DNA of 64,000 nucleotides from Neobacillus rhizosphaerae. Lineage in GTDB: Bacteria; Bacillota; Bacilli; Bacillales; Cytobacillaceae. The notes under the pieces were generated by a model. The model saw nothing but the letters and a program-made list of their open reading frames with translations. It was not told the DNA's origin and did not search any database. Shown one piece after another: positions 17,017 to 26,861 of this stretch. The stretch spans positions 53,742-117,741 of the forward strand of contig NZ_CALBWS010000002.1 in assembly GCF_937468385.1 (NCBI RefSeq), read 5' to 3'. The translations under genes and the position numbers were made by a program. Numbering within the stretch: position 1 is the first letter of the stretch; every line of letters begins with the position of its first letter.

Positions 17017-18123
17017 TTATTTTCCCTCCTTTATTCCAGGGAATTGACTTTGACTACCCTTTTCTAACGAAGCAGTTCCGACACTTACACCTGTTAGTCC
17101 ATTAAATTGATTTTGACGTCTCTTAACAGCATCAGGCGGTTCAACCTTTGGTGCATCAGGATGCAGCAGCCATGTTGCCGCATAGTGAGTATCAGACACT
17201 TTAAAAAATGGCGGTTCTAGTTCTAAGTCTATTTTCATAACAAACGGGTTACGTGCTGCAAATGCATCACCTTTTGGCGGATCTAACAAATCAGGCGGTG
17301 TTCCGGGAATTGAGAATAACTCTTCATCATCAGTGTCCATATCCGGCATTGAGCTGATTAGCCCCCATGTATAAGGATGCTGTGGATTATAGAAGATTTC
17401 ATCTGCTGTCCCAATTTCAACGATCTTCCCGCCATACATAACAGCGACACGGTCAGCTACATTAGCAACCACCCCAAGGTCATGGGTAATGAAAATAATA
17501 GACGTATCAATTTTCTTTTGTAAATCCTTCATTAATTCAAGAATTTGCGCTTGAATGGTCACGTCTAATGCTGTAGTCGGTTCATCTGCAATAAGAATTT
17601 GTGGGTTACATGCTAACGCAATCGCAATGACAACCCTTTGTCTCATTCCTCCAGAAAACTGGTGTGGATATTGGTTGATCCGAATTTCCGGTTTTGGAAT
17701 CCCCACGAGTTTTAATAAGTCAAGTGTTCTTTCCTTCGCAGCGTGTCTGCTCATGTTTTGATGTTTAATTAACGGTTCCATAATCTGGTTGCCGATTTTC
17801 ATAGTTGGATTAAGAGATGTCATTGGATCTTGAAAGATCATCGAAATATCATGACCCCTGATTTTTTGCATTTCTTTGTCCTTTAGTTTAGTTAAATCTT
17901 TACCATTAAAAAGAATTTCCCCGCTTTTAATTTCCGAATTATGCTCTGGAAGTAAACGCATGATTGATTTAGTTGTTACTGATTTCCCAGAACCCGATTC
18001 ACCAACAATAGCTAACGTTTCCCCTTTAAATAGATCAAAGCTAACCCCTCGGATGGCTTTCACTTCCCCGGAAAACGTATGGAAAGAGATATTCAAATCT
18101 TTTACTTGTAAAATTTTCTCCAC
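17017..18123 (-). CDS. oppD: Oligopeptide ABC transporter ATP-binding protein OppD
   Basis: ATPase of the Opp importer (368 residues) with Walker A GESGSGKSV, QDPMTSLNP, signature SGGMRQRVVIAIAL, Walker B ILIADEPTTALD and THDLG. GTG at 18123 is preferred to ATG at 18129 because GCAGGTG then has a 7-base spacing and the protein starts MEKILQV as in B. subtilis OppD. The C-terminal part carries an unusually long Pro-rich tail (DAPKVEPPDAVKRR onward, about 50 residues) and no Cys-rich motif. Confidence 0.95.
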   Translation of the reverse strand: MEKILQVKDLNISFHTFSGEVKAIRGVSFDLFKGETLAIVGESGSGKSVTTKSIMRLLPEHNSEIKSGEILFNGKDLTKLKDKEMQKIRGHDISMIFQDPMTSLNPTMKIGNQIMEPLIKHQNMSRHAAKERTLDLLKLVGIPKPEIRINQYPHQFSGGMRQRVVIAIALACNPQILIADEPTTALDVTIQAQILELMKDLQKKIDTSIIFITHDLGVVANVADRVAVMYGGKIVEIGTADEIFYNPQHPYTWGLISSMPDMDTDDEELFSIPGTPPDLLDPPKGDAFAARNPFVMKIDLELEPPFFKVSDTHYAATWLLHPDAPKVEPPDAVKRRQNQFNGLTGVSVGTASLEKGSQSQFPGIKEGK

Positions 18124-18140
18124 TTTCATTCACCTGCCTT

Positions 18141-19169
18141 CTAATCACGCATTTTTGGATCGAGCGCATCTCGCAATCCATCAGCTACCATGTTAAAACA
18201 TACCATTATTAAAGCTATCATGAGGGAAGGAATAATCATTTGATATGGAAAAGCAATCATTCCCTTAAATCCGTCATTAACTAATGTTCCTAGAGAAGCC
18301 GCCGGCTCTTGTAAACCTAATCCGATAAAACTCAGGAATGCTTCGAAGAATATCGCACTTGGAATAGAAAACATCGTATTTATGATAATAACACCAAACA
18401 TGTTAGGAATCATATGCTTGAAAATAATCGATCCATCCGATGCCCCTAATGTTTTTGCAGCCATGACAAATTCCTGACCTTTATATTTCAATACTTGCCC
18501 ACGGACAACACGAGCCATACTTGTCCAACCTGTTATAGTTAATGCTAAGATAATTGGAAAAATCCCAGGATTTAACACTAGTGTCATTAATACTACAACA
18601 ATCAAGTTGGGAATCCCAACAATTACTTCTATTATGCGTTGCATTGAACTATCTACCTTGCCTCCTAAATAACCAGAGATGGCACCATAAGATACTCCTA
18701 TAAGCATATCAATTAAGGCTGCCATAAAAGCAATGAATAATGAAACCTGAGTTCCTTTCCAAACACGTGCAAATAGATCACGACCTAGAGAATCCGTTCC
18801 AAACCAATAATAATTATCAACTTTTCTGACCTCATAAGCGTTATATTCAGACCCATCTCTTTTTGTTAAAGTACCGTCAAAAGGGAGCCAATGTATGTTT
18901 TCTAATCCTTGAATCCTTGGTGGTAAGTTATTGTGTTTGGTAGTCTGATCAGAGTAATCATACGGTGTAATCAGTGGACCAACAAACGCCATTATAATTA
19001 ATATAGCGAGTATCACCATACTAATAACAGCAGCCTTATTTTTACGGACCCTTAACCAAGCATCCTGCCATGCACTCATGCTTGGTTTAGCAATTTTTTC
19101 ACTTTTTGAAGGGTCAATATGGACGGGTGCAAACATATCTTTTGAAATGATTTTTTCTTTGTTGATCAT
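18141..19169 (-). CDS. oppC: Oligopeptide ABC transporter permease OppC
   Basis: Membrane permease of 342 residues with the OppC_N segment (AWLRVRKNKAAVISM), about six membrane helices and the ATPase-contact EAA loop around AAKTLGASDGSIIFKHMIPN. A long extracytoplasmic insert (about 75-130) follows helix 1, as in OppC proteins. The ATG overlaps the oppB stop by four bases, so the two are translationally coupled. Confidence 0.96.
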   Translation of the reverse strand: MINKEKIISKDMFAPVHIDPSKSEKIAKPSMSAWQDAWLRVRKNKAAVISMVILAILIIMAFVGPLITPYDYSDQTTKHNNLPPRIQGLENIHWLPFDGTLTKRDGSEYNAYEVRKVDNYYWFGTDSLGRDLFARVWKGTQVSLFIAFMAALIDMLIGVSYGAISGYLGGKVDSSMQRIIEVIVGIPNLIVVVLMTLVLNPGIFPIILALTITGWTSMARVVRGQVLKYKGQEFVMAAKTLGASDGSIIFKHMIPNMFGVIIINTMFSIPSAIFFEAFLSFIGLGLQEPAASLGTLVNDGFKGMIAFPYQMIIPSLMIALIMVCFNMVADGLRDALDPKMRD

Positions 19170-20098
19170 TTAGTTTTCCCCTCCGAAATACGAATACGTG
19201 GGTCGATGACTCCGTAGAGAATATCAACAACTAATATAATTACTACGAATAAAAAGGCAAATAAAATGTTTACCCCCATAATCACAGGGTAATCATTCAT
19301 GGCAATTGCCTTAACAAACTGCTCACCTATTCCAGGAATTGAAAAGATACGTTCAATAACTAGCGACCCTGTCATTAAACTAACAGCTAAAGGTCCCAAG
19401 ACGGTAACAACAGGAATAAGTGCGTTACGAAGTGCATGCTTTACACTTATTTGCCAGTAACTGGCGCCCTTTGCTTTTGCCAAAGTAATATAATCGGATC
19501 CTAACACTTCAATCATTTCGGTACGCATAAAACGTGCTGCAATGGATATCGGGAACATCGCTAACGCAATCGTAGGTAGGATCGTATATTCTGGTCCTTT
19601 CCAGAACATAACTGGAAGCCATCCTAACTTAACCGCGATATAGTATTGAAGCAAGCCTGCAAATATGAATGATGGTATTGATTTTCCAACTACTGCAATA
19701 AAAGTTGAACCATAATCAACCCAACTATTTTGTTTAAGCGCAGCGATGACACCTAAAAAGATGCCTAGTATCGTACCAACAACCATTGCTTGAAAACCCA
19801 ATGTTGCTGATGCCCCAATTCGTTTTGAAAGCAGCTCTGTTACAGGGGTATTGTCAAATTGGAAGGAGACTCCCAGATCCCCTTTCACCATTGCCTTTAA
19901 ATATTTTCCGTATTGAACAGGCAAAGGCTCTTTTAATCCGTATTTTTCCAATAGAATATTCTGCTGAGTAGGATTGAGTTTTTCAAAATTATTAAATGGA
20001 CTTCCAGGAATTAGCTTCATGAGGAAAAAGGTAACGCTTATAACAATAAACAGTGTAATAATCATATAAAGAACTCGCTGCAATAAATATTTCGCCAT
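19166..20098 (-). CDS. oppB: Oligopeptide ABC transporter permease OppB
   Basis: Membrane permease of 310 residues: MAKYLLQRVLYM N-terminus, about six helices, EAA loop LAKAKGASYWQISVKHALRNALIP, and the C-terminal VVDILYGVIDPRIR tail typical of DppB/OppB. ATG at 20098 has AGGAGGTG five bases upstream. It is separated from oppA by a hairpin that likely reduces downstream expression. Confidence 0.96.
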   Translation of the reverse strand: MAKYLLQRVLYMIITLFIVISVTFFLMKLIPGSPFNNFEKLNPTQQNILLEKYGLKEPLPVQYGKYLKAMVKGDLGVSFQFDNTPVTELLSKRIGASATLGFQAMVVGTILGIFLGVIAALKQNSWVDYGSTFIAVVGKSIPSFIFAGLLQYYIAVKLGWLPVMFWKGPEYTILPTIALAMFPISIAARFMRTEMIEVLGSDYITLAKAKGASYWQISVKHALRNALIPVVTVLGPLAVSLMTGSLVIERIFSIPGIGEQFVKAIAMNDYPVIMGVNILFAFLFVVIILVVDILYGVIDPRIRISEGKTK

Positions 20099-20156
20099 GC
20101 CCACACCTCCTAATTAGTGAAAATTCGTCATATTTCGACAATTAGCATACAGGTAA

Positions 20157-20188
20157 AAAGAGAGTATATTCTTTAATATACTCTCTTT
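20157..20188 (-). terminator. Intercistronic terminator between oppA and oppB
   Basis: Perfect AAAGAGAGTATATT / AATATACTCTCTTT stem of 14 pairs with a 4-base loop and following Ts on the minus strand. It lies inside the operon, where partial termination would give more binding protein than permease. Confidence 0.85.
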
Positions 20189-20210
20189 ATATTTGATTAG
20201 TAAACGTGAC

Positions 20211-21902
20211 CTATTTTACTACTTTAATCCACTGATAGCTAAAGTCAGGACCAAATGCATGGCTTGCTAAACCTTTCACTTTTGGATTAACTAAAATGTT
20301 AACAGCACGTTGGTAAAGTGGTGCAAATGCAGCATCATCTTCTAACAAGAGTTTTTCAGCATCTTGAAGAACTTTCCAGCGTTCTTGTGGCTTAGAAGCT
20401 AGTTCATCAATAGATTTTTTAATCATCTCATCATATTTAGGATTGCTGTAATTCATATGGTTATTTTGTCCACCTGTTAACCAAAGGTCCATATAAGTCA
20501 TTGGATCTGCATAGTCAGGACCCCAGCCGCCCATTAAGAGATCATAATCTTCCTTATTATCACGGTCGATTTTGATTTTAAAAGGAACACTCTCAATATT
20601 AATCTTCATTCCAGGAAGAGTTTTTTCTAACTGGTCTTTAATGAAAGCATCAGTCGTTTTTGCAGTTTCGGTATCTTGACCAATATATGCAAGTGTTACT
20701 TCCTTAAGACCGGTTTCTTTAAGTCCTTTTTCCCACAGCTTTTTAGCTTCGTCTTTATTTGTTTTCAAGAAATTGCCGCCACTTTCACGGAAATCCTTAC
20801 CCTCTAAGAAAGAAAAGCCTTTTGGAACTAAGAAATTAGCTTCAATTGAACCGTTAGCTAAAACATCATCAACTAATGCCTTCTTATCAATTGCTAATGC
20901 AATTGCTTTACGGATATTAACATTTTTCAATGCTGGATTCTTTTCATTCATTTTTAACCACCAAATAGATGGCTCTAAGTAACGCATCAATTCTGGTGAT
21001 CCTTCATATTGGGAAAGAATTGCAGCTTGTGCAAGTCTTGGTGTAATATCGGCTTCGCCTGCTGTGAATGCGTTCGCGGAAGCTTGACCATCTTTAGAAA
21101 CGTTAAAGTTTATTTTCTTTAAAGTTACGTTTTTAGCATCCCAATAACCATCGTTCTTTTCTAATACCCAGTCAGTAGCGGTTGGGCCATCCCACTTAGT
21201 AAATTTGAATGCTCCGTTGGAAAGTAAGTGATCGGCACCTGATGCATATTTTGTGCCTTCTTTTTCAACAAACTTTTGGTTTTGTGGATAGAACAATGAG
21301 AAAGTTAGATATGATTCAATATATGGAATTGGTCTAACTAAAGTAATTTCCAATGTATTGTCATCTAACGCTTTGATCCCAAGAGTTTCTGGTTTTGCTT
21401 TCTTTGCAACTATCTCAGATGCATTTTTTATTTTATCCTCCATGAAGTATGGACCGTATGGAGATGCGGTGTCTGGGTTAACCGCCTTTTGCCATGAGTA
21501 TACGAAGTCATGTGCAGTAACTGGGTCACCGTTAGACCATTTTGCTTCTTTTTTCAATTTAATCGTTAAAACGGTTTTATCGTCATTGTATTTCGGCATT
21601 TCGGCCGCAACACCAGGAATTACCTTTTGATCAGGGTCTAAATGATATAATCCCTCGTTGGTAGCATTTAACATTGTACCACCAAGAACGTCCTGGTTCA
21701 TAACACTATCCATCGTTGGAATTTCAGCAGTTTCTAAAACCGTAATTTCTTGCTTATCAGCAAGTTGTTCAGCAGATGGTTTCTCTCCGCCTTTATTCGG
21801 CTTTTCTTTTCCTTCGTTTTTAGTGCCGCCTGAACATGCAGCAAGGAACATGCTAAGGACTAATGTTAAAACTAAAAGTAGTGAAAGTTTTGATTTCTTC
21901 AC
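20211..21902 (-). CDS. oppA: Oligopeptide-binding lipoprotein OppA
   Basis: A 563-residue substrate-binding protein (SBP_bac_5) anchored outside the membrane. The signal peptide ends in the lipobox LAAC with Cys23 as the lipidated residue. Family segments include AKWSNGDPVTAHDFVYSWQ, KNDGYWDA-type and RKAIALAIDK. First gene of oppABCDF. In B. subtilis the Opp system imports PhrA and CSF signalling peptides and is therefore needed for sporulation and competence. The start has GGGAGGT upstream; a CodY-like box lies in the leader. Confidence 0.97.
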   Translation of the reverse strand: MKKSKLSLLLVLTLVLSMFLAACSGGTKNEGKEKPNKGGEKPSAEQLADKQEITVLETAEIPTMDSVMNQDVLGGTMLNATNEGLYHLDPDQKVIPGVAAEMPKYNDDKTVLTIKLKKEAKWSNGDPVTAHDFVYSWQKAVNPDTASPYGPYFMEDKIKNASEIVAKKAKPETLGIKALDDNTLEITLVRPIPYIESYLTFSLFYPQNQKFVEKEGTKYASGADHLLSNGAFKFTKWDGPTATDWVLEKNDGYWDAKNVTLKKINFNVSKDGQASANAFTAGEADITPRLAQAAILSQYEGSPELMRYLEPSIWWLKMNEKNPALKNVNIRKAIALAIDKKALVDDVLANGSIEANFLVPKGFSFLEGKDFRESGGNFLKTNKDEAKKLWEKGLKETGLKEVTLAYIGQDTETAKTTDAFIKDQLEKTLPGMKINIESVPFKIKIDRDNKEDYDLLMGGWGPDYADPMTYMDLWLTGGQNNHMNYSNPKYDEMIKKSIDELASKPQERWKVLQDAEKLLLEDDAAFAPLYQRAVNILVNPKVKGLASHAFGPDFSYQWIKVVK

Positions 21903-21921
21903 TAGTAGACCTCCCTTTTCT

Positions 21922-21936
21922 ATTATTCTGAAAAAT
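21922..21936 (-). promoter_or_regulatory. Possible CodY box in the oppA leader
   Basis: Minus-strand ATTTTTCAGAATAAT matches 12 of 15 positions of the CodY motif AATTTTCWGAAAATT and lies 20 bases before the oppA start. CodY control of peptide transport operons is known in Bacilli. The match is moderate and AT-rich DNA yields such hits by chance. Confidence 0.35.
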
Positions 21937-22123
21937 TACTACATTCTCTATTATACATATTTTTAAAAATTTGTACATTATTTTTTGCAATTTAATTTAC
22001 AAAATAGATACAATTTTTACATAAGGATTACAAATAGACATGTTATAATTTAGACTTATACTAATTTTTTTGTATAATAGAAAGACGATATCCTTAATAA
22101 ATCAATGTTTTGGAGGTTTTCCA

Positions 22124-22480
22124 GTGAATATTTTCAATAAAAAGAGACTGATTATTTTGGCTATTACACAAATTGTGATAGTTACTATTTCCTTTATTTA
22201 CTACCGGAAAGTTTCTTTGTTAAGCTATATCAATATATCTTTTTATTTTTCATCCTTCCTACTGCTCACATCCTTACTGTTATTTACGGTTCATTCAGGT
22301 TTTTATGATGTCATTACAAGGTCATTTAGCTATGCCTTTTCAAGAGGTCACAATAAAAGAAGATTTGATGAAATCCCGCGATTATCTGAGCTTGTTACGA
22401 TTGATGAAAAACCGTTGCTGTTTTATGGTTTGGTAAATGGTTTATTCATGGTAATCGCCCTCCTGGTATTTTATATGTAA
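22124..22480 (+). CDS. DUF3899-type small membrane protein
   Basis: A 118-residue membrane protein with three likely helices (about residues 7-25, 34-56 and 98-117) and a basic central loop (SFSYAFSRGHNKRR). The layout and the FYDVITRSFSYAF segment resemble DUF3899 proteins; function unknown. GTG at 22124 is chosen because TTGGAGG lies 7 bases upstream. It stands between divergent oppA and the trpS leader. Confidence 0.7.
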   Translation: MNIFNKKRLIILAITQIVIVTISFIYYRKVSLLSYINISFYFSSFLLLTSLLLFTVHSGFYDVITRSFSYAFSRGHNKRRFDEIPRLSELVTIDEKPLLFYGLVNGLFMVIALLVFYM

Positions 22481-22485
22481 CTCAC

Positions 22486-22515
22486 TTGAAAACAAATATG
22501 TTTTTCATTTATAAT
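22486..22515 (+). promoter_or_regulatory. Sigma-A promoter of the trpS leader
   Basis: TTGAAA (22486-22491), 18-base spacer, TATAAT (22510-22515), placing the start of transcription about 15 bases before the T-box leader structure. Confidence 0.65.
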
Positions 22516-22534
22516 GTGAATAATCGAATAGTAA

Positions 22535-22808
22535 ATGTAAAGCGATGATAAAGAGGAGTACGTATCCTATTCGTTTTAGAGAGTTTGTGGCTGGTGGAAA
22601 CAAACACGAAAAAGATACGGAATGGACTTTTGAGCTTCTTTCTGAACCGGTTTAAACAAGTAGGAATAGACGTTGTCCTTGCGTTAAAAGGAATCCAGTT
22701 CGTCTGCCAGACGATAATGGAACTGAGTGACTCTTTTTTGAGTAATTTAGGGTGGTACCGCGAACCATTCGTCCCTATTCGTTTTTTGGGGACGAATGGT
22801 TTTTTTTA
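22535..22808 (+). promoter_or_regulatory. T-box riboswitch (tRNA-Trp) upstream of trpS
   Basis: A full T-box leader. A stem I region begins with the GCGATGATAAAGAGGAG element, the specifier codon TGG (22623-22625) sits in the typical GAA-TGG-AC context, and the T-box sequence AGGGTGGTACCGCG is at 22749-22762. It runs into a terminator hairpin AACCATTCGTCCC / GGGACGAATGGTT (about 22764-22802) with a T-run. Uncharged tRNA-Trp would stabilise the antiterminator and switch trpS on. Confidence 0.96.
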
Positions 22809-22835
22809 TTTATTTTTTTAGGAGGCAAGATTTAA

Positions 22836-23825
<990 letters not shown>

Positions 23826-23832
23826 TCAAATT

Positions 23833-23885
23833 AAAAGCCTGTCCGCAAAAGGTATGCCGTGCAAACCTTTTGGGTCAGGCCTTTA
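23833..23885. terminator. Bidirectional terminator between trpS and yjbA
   Basis: Long hairpin with outer AAAAGCCTG / CAGGCCTTT arms and inner AAAAGGT / ACCTTTT arms. It overlaps the yjbA stop codon. Confidence 0.75.
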
Positions 23886-24629
23886 GTTTACTTTTGGACC
23901 ATGCTCCATTTCCCAAAGCTTTTCAAAAAATGGCTGCCCTTTAATTAGATTCTCACAGAATGTTTCGTGCCTCTTCGACCATCCATATTTGGTTTCTTCA
24001 AATAGCTGATCCCAGGCCTCTTCAAAATTTAATTCTTGAATCGTTGAATATTGTTCAGGACACCACTCGGTAAACCAATACCGTACTTCAGCTTCGTTAT
24101 TAGATGAGAGCAATTGATCAAGAGCCATAAATAACAGCTGCTTTAATTGGCGTTCTTTTCTGGTTAGTCCTCGCATTAGGTCTGGTTCTGGTGACAAAAT
24201 ATGAAAATCCTTTATTTTTGACTTGCTGTAAAAATGATATGGGTTTACTTCGTGCTGGCCAATCATTTCGTAGACAAGCTGCTCTTGCCTTGGTATCAGC
24301 CTGCTTTTTCGAATTGGAATATTGTAGCCAATTGTATCAATAGCTAAAATCCCAATACCATCTGTCACAACAAAGCAATAGTCAAGCTGGACTCTTTCAT
24401 GATTTTTTCTTAAATAAGCTTTCTGATAAATATCATCTAGAAGCTGTTGAGGTAATTCTAACAAATCATTCTCAATATAATTAAATAGTATCGCTTCGAC
24501 TTTTAAAAGCGGAACTTGGTCTAACAGCTCCACAGCGTCATCTTTCCGCCATTCATGAAAGTGGCAAACATTATAACCGTTTTCTTCCCCTTCAAACCAA
24601 TTTACCCAAACATCATGAAGATACAACAT
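23883..24629 (-). CDS. yjbA: UPF0736 family protein YjbA
   Basis: A 248-residue cytoplasmic protein of the UPF0736 family, unknown function. It begins [20 protein letters not shown] and has an [17 protein letters not shown] segment in the centre. ATG at 24629 is used because GTGAGGGG lies upstream. No catalytic motif or membrane segment. Its place between trpS and the app operon is conserved with B. subtilis. Confidence 0.88.
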   Translation of the reverse strand: MLYLHDVWVNWFEGEENGYNVCHFHEWRKDDAVELLDQVPLLKVEAILFNYIENDLLELPQQLLDDIYQKAYLRKNHERVQLDYCFVVTDGIGILAIDTIGYNIPIRKSRLIPRQEQLVYEMIGQHEVNPYHFYSKSKIKDFHILSPEPDLMRGLTRKERQLKQLLFMALDQLLSSNNEAEVRYWFTEWCPEQYSTIQELNFEEAWDQLFEETKYGWSKRHETFCENLIKGQPFFEKLWEMEHGPKVN

Positions 24630-24760
24630 AGTACAACCCCTCACTTCAAGAAACTGTTTGTCAATCAGTATGGGCAGACATTAGTTAAATTATTCCTTAA
24701 TATATATTTTGCTCCAGTTACACTTTATTACTGGTTTTAGGGAGACATTAGGATTAAAAA

Positions 24761-24792
24761 AAAATCTACCATATCAGTAATGGTAGATTTTT
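24761..24792 (-). terminator. Terminator at the end of the app operon
   Basis: AAAATCTACCAT / ATGGTAGATTTT stem with a 7-base loop, then an A/T run on the minus strand. It overlaps the end of appC. Confidence 0.85.
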
Positions 24793-25702
24793 ATCTTCTT
24801 GATTTTGGATTGAAAGCATCCTTTAAACCTTCACCGATAAAGTTGATTGATAAAATGGTGATGGTGATTATGATTGCTGGTGGTACCCATATCCAAAGCT
24901 TGAATTGCATGACATCTGGTTCGATTGCCGAAGAAAGCATATTCCCCCAACTTGGAACTTCTTGTGGAACACCAAACCCAAGGAAACTTAAACCTGATTC
25001 AGCTACGATCATCGTTGCAAAGGTAATAGTTGCTTGTACAATGATTGTAGATAAAACATTGGGTAATAAATGCTTCACAATAATCTTTGTCGGTGAACAA
25101 CCGATAGAAATAGCAGCTATGATATACTCATTTTCTTTTTCAGCAAGGATTTTACTTCTTACGATACGAGCAATTCCTCCCCAGCTAAGCAAACTAATAA
25201 CTCCTATTAAAACCCAGAGGCCACTCACTCTCCCAAACAATATTGCATTGATTACAATAACAAATACAAGAAATGGAAAGTTTAAGATAAAATCAGTAAA
25301 TCTCATTAAAAGACTGTCAACTGTTCCCCCGAAATATCCAGCAATGGAACCTATCATCGTTCCAAGTACAATGACAAATAATGTACAGCTCATTCCCACT
25401 AATAAGGAAATGCGGCCACCATAAAGTAATCTTGTAAAAACATCCCTACCTGCCTTATCCGTTCCTAACCAATGGTCTCCTGAAGGTTCTAATGACATTT
25501 GACCAATGTTAACTTTAGTTATATCTGCAGTTGTTATAAACGGAGCAAGGAAGGAAATAATAGCAACAATAACTAAAAAGATAAGACTAATCATAGCCAA
25601 TCTATTTTTTACAAACTTTTTACGAGCCATTGCCCATGGAGATAAACTTTTTTGCGGGGGTGCTTTGATAATATTAGTATCCTTTTGCGTAGCAATTTGC
25701 AT
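24791..25702 (-). CDS. appC: Oligopeptide ABC transporter permease AppC
   Basis: A 303-residue permease with an OppC_N start (SPWAMARKKFVKNRLAMISL), about six helices and an EAA loop (AAISIGCSPTKIIVKHLLPN). Unlike the OppC in this window it has only a short extracytoplasmic insert after helix 1. Start ATG has GGGGGG upstream. Last gene of appDFABC. Confidence 0.95.
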   Translation of the reverse strand: MQIATQKDTNIIKAPPQKSLSPWAMARKKFVKNRLAMISLIFLVIVAIISFLAPFITTADITKVNIGQMSLEPSGDHWLGTDKAGRDVFTRLLYGGRISLLVGMSCTLFVIVLGTMIGSIAGYFGGTVDSLLMRFTDFILNFPFLVFVIVINAILFGRVSGLWVLIGVISLLSWGGIARIVRSKILAEKENEYIIAAISIGCSPTKIIVKHLLPNVLSTIIVQATITFATMIVAESGLSFLGFGVPQEVPSWGNMLSSAIEPDVMQFKLWIWVPPAIIITITILSINFIGEGLKDAFNPKSRR

Positions 25703-25713
25703 ATAAATCCCCC

Positions 25714-26679
25714 CTAATCTAGCCTAATTCTCGGATCTACCACACCGTATAAAACATCAGCTACAAGGTTGCCGATTAGTGTTAAGAAGGAGAATAACAT
25801 TGTCAACGTCATTAAAACTGGATAATCCCGCGTTCCGACAGATTGTAAAAATAGTTGTCCAAGACCAGGATAAGTAAAAATCGTTTCCGTGATGATTGCA
25901 CCACTGATAATAGCAACTAAATCAAAACCTAAAAAGGTAATAAGTGGAATAATAGAGTTTCTTAAAATATGAACATTGTAAATCTTTTTTTCCGGTGTCC
26001 CTTTTGCACGTGCTGTACGAACAAAATCCTTCCGACTGTTTTCGATAATATCATTTCGTAAAAACTGTGTATAACTTGCAGTACTTAATAATCCAAGAAC
26101 TACGGCCGGCAAGAATACATGATGAAAACGGCTTAACCAATATTCAGCAGTACCTTCTGTCACACCGATATCAATCGAACCATTTGATGGAAACCATCCA
26201 AGCGTAAAAGAAAAAAAGAAGATTGCAAATACCCCAGCGATAAAAGATGGGATGGATAAGCCCAAATAATTTAACCCTCCTATTAAATTATCTCCAAGTG
26301 TATATGGTTTTCTGCCGGAATATAACCCCATAAAGAAGGCAAGTATATATGTAATTAATATAGAAGTAAAGCCAAGTAATAGCGTGTTCGGTACACGTTC
26401 CCCAATAACGTCAGATACTTTTATTTTATAACGTGCTGATTTGCCAAATTCACCCTCAACAAAATTGCCAATCCAGCGGAAATACTGTTGTGGTAACGGG
26501 TCGTTATAGCCTAATTTTTCCCGCATTTCTGCGATATATTGTGGATTGGTATTTCTTGGGTCAATTTCTCCTGAAAGAGAATCCCCAGGCATTAATTTTG
26601 CCAAGGTAAAGACAACGATGGAGATTAGAAATAACATCGGAATCATGCCCAAAATTCTTCGAAATGCATACTTTAGCAT
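25714..26679 (-). CDS. appB: Oligopeptide ABC transporter permease AppB
   Basis: A 321-residue permease with the DppB/OppB fold: MLKYAFRRILGMIPMLF first helix, EAA loop RTARAKGTPEKKIYNVHILRNS, and LVADVLYGVVDPRIRLD tail. ATG at 26679 is taken for correct spacing from AAGGAG; an ATG at 26685 is too close. A gap of 182 bases with hairpins separates it from appA. Confidence 0.95.
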   Translation of the reverse strand: MLKYAFRRILGMIPMLFLISIVVFTLAKLMPGDSLSGEIDPRNTNPQYIAEMREKLGYNDPLPQQYFRWIGNFVEGEFGKSARYKIKVSDVIGERVPNTLLLGFTSILITYILAFFMGLYSGRKPYTLGDNLIGGLNYLGLSIPSFIAGVFAIFFFSFTLGWFPSNGSIDIGVTEGTAEYWLSRFHHVFLPAVVLGLLSTASYTQFLRNDIIENSRKDFVRTARAKGTPEKKIYNVHILRNSIIPLITFLGFDLVAIISGAIITETIFTYPGLGQLFLQSVGTRDYPVLMTLTMLFSFLTLIGNLVADVLYGVVDPRIRLD

Positions 26680-26734
26680 GTGCATTCTCCTTATCTCAAA
26701 ACTATGTCAAATAAAGTGGTGGATGTAACCCAAT

Positions 26735-26830
26735 TTGTCCAATTGGGAAAGGTTTCGAAAGAATAGTTTCTCTCTCCCAGCCTCACCCAATTGAACTTCT
26801 TAGGCTTAATATTTAACATATTAAGCATTT
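26735..26830 (-). other. Intercistronic hairpins between appA and appB
   Basis: Two inverted repeats, CCCAATT..AATTGGG (about 26730-26750) and GCTTAATAT / ATATTAAGC (about 26805-26830), lie between appA and appB without a T-tract. They may act as RNA stability or processing elements giving more AppA than permease. Confidence 0.4.
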
Positions 26831-26861
26831 AACATAGTCTTTGCATGTTAATCTGCTGCAA

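Noticed and set aside
22585..22821. 78-codon open frame in front of trpS
   Set aside because: Lies within the T-box leader RNA; its sequence is explained by the specifier and antiterminator structures.
24780..25424. 214-codon + strand open frame opposite appC
   Set aside because: Exactly antisense to a clear permease, no ribosome site, composition dominated by mirror of hydrophobic codons.
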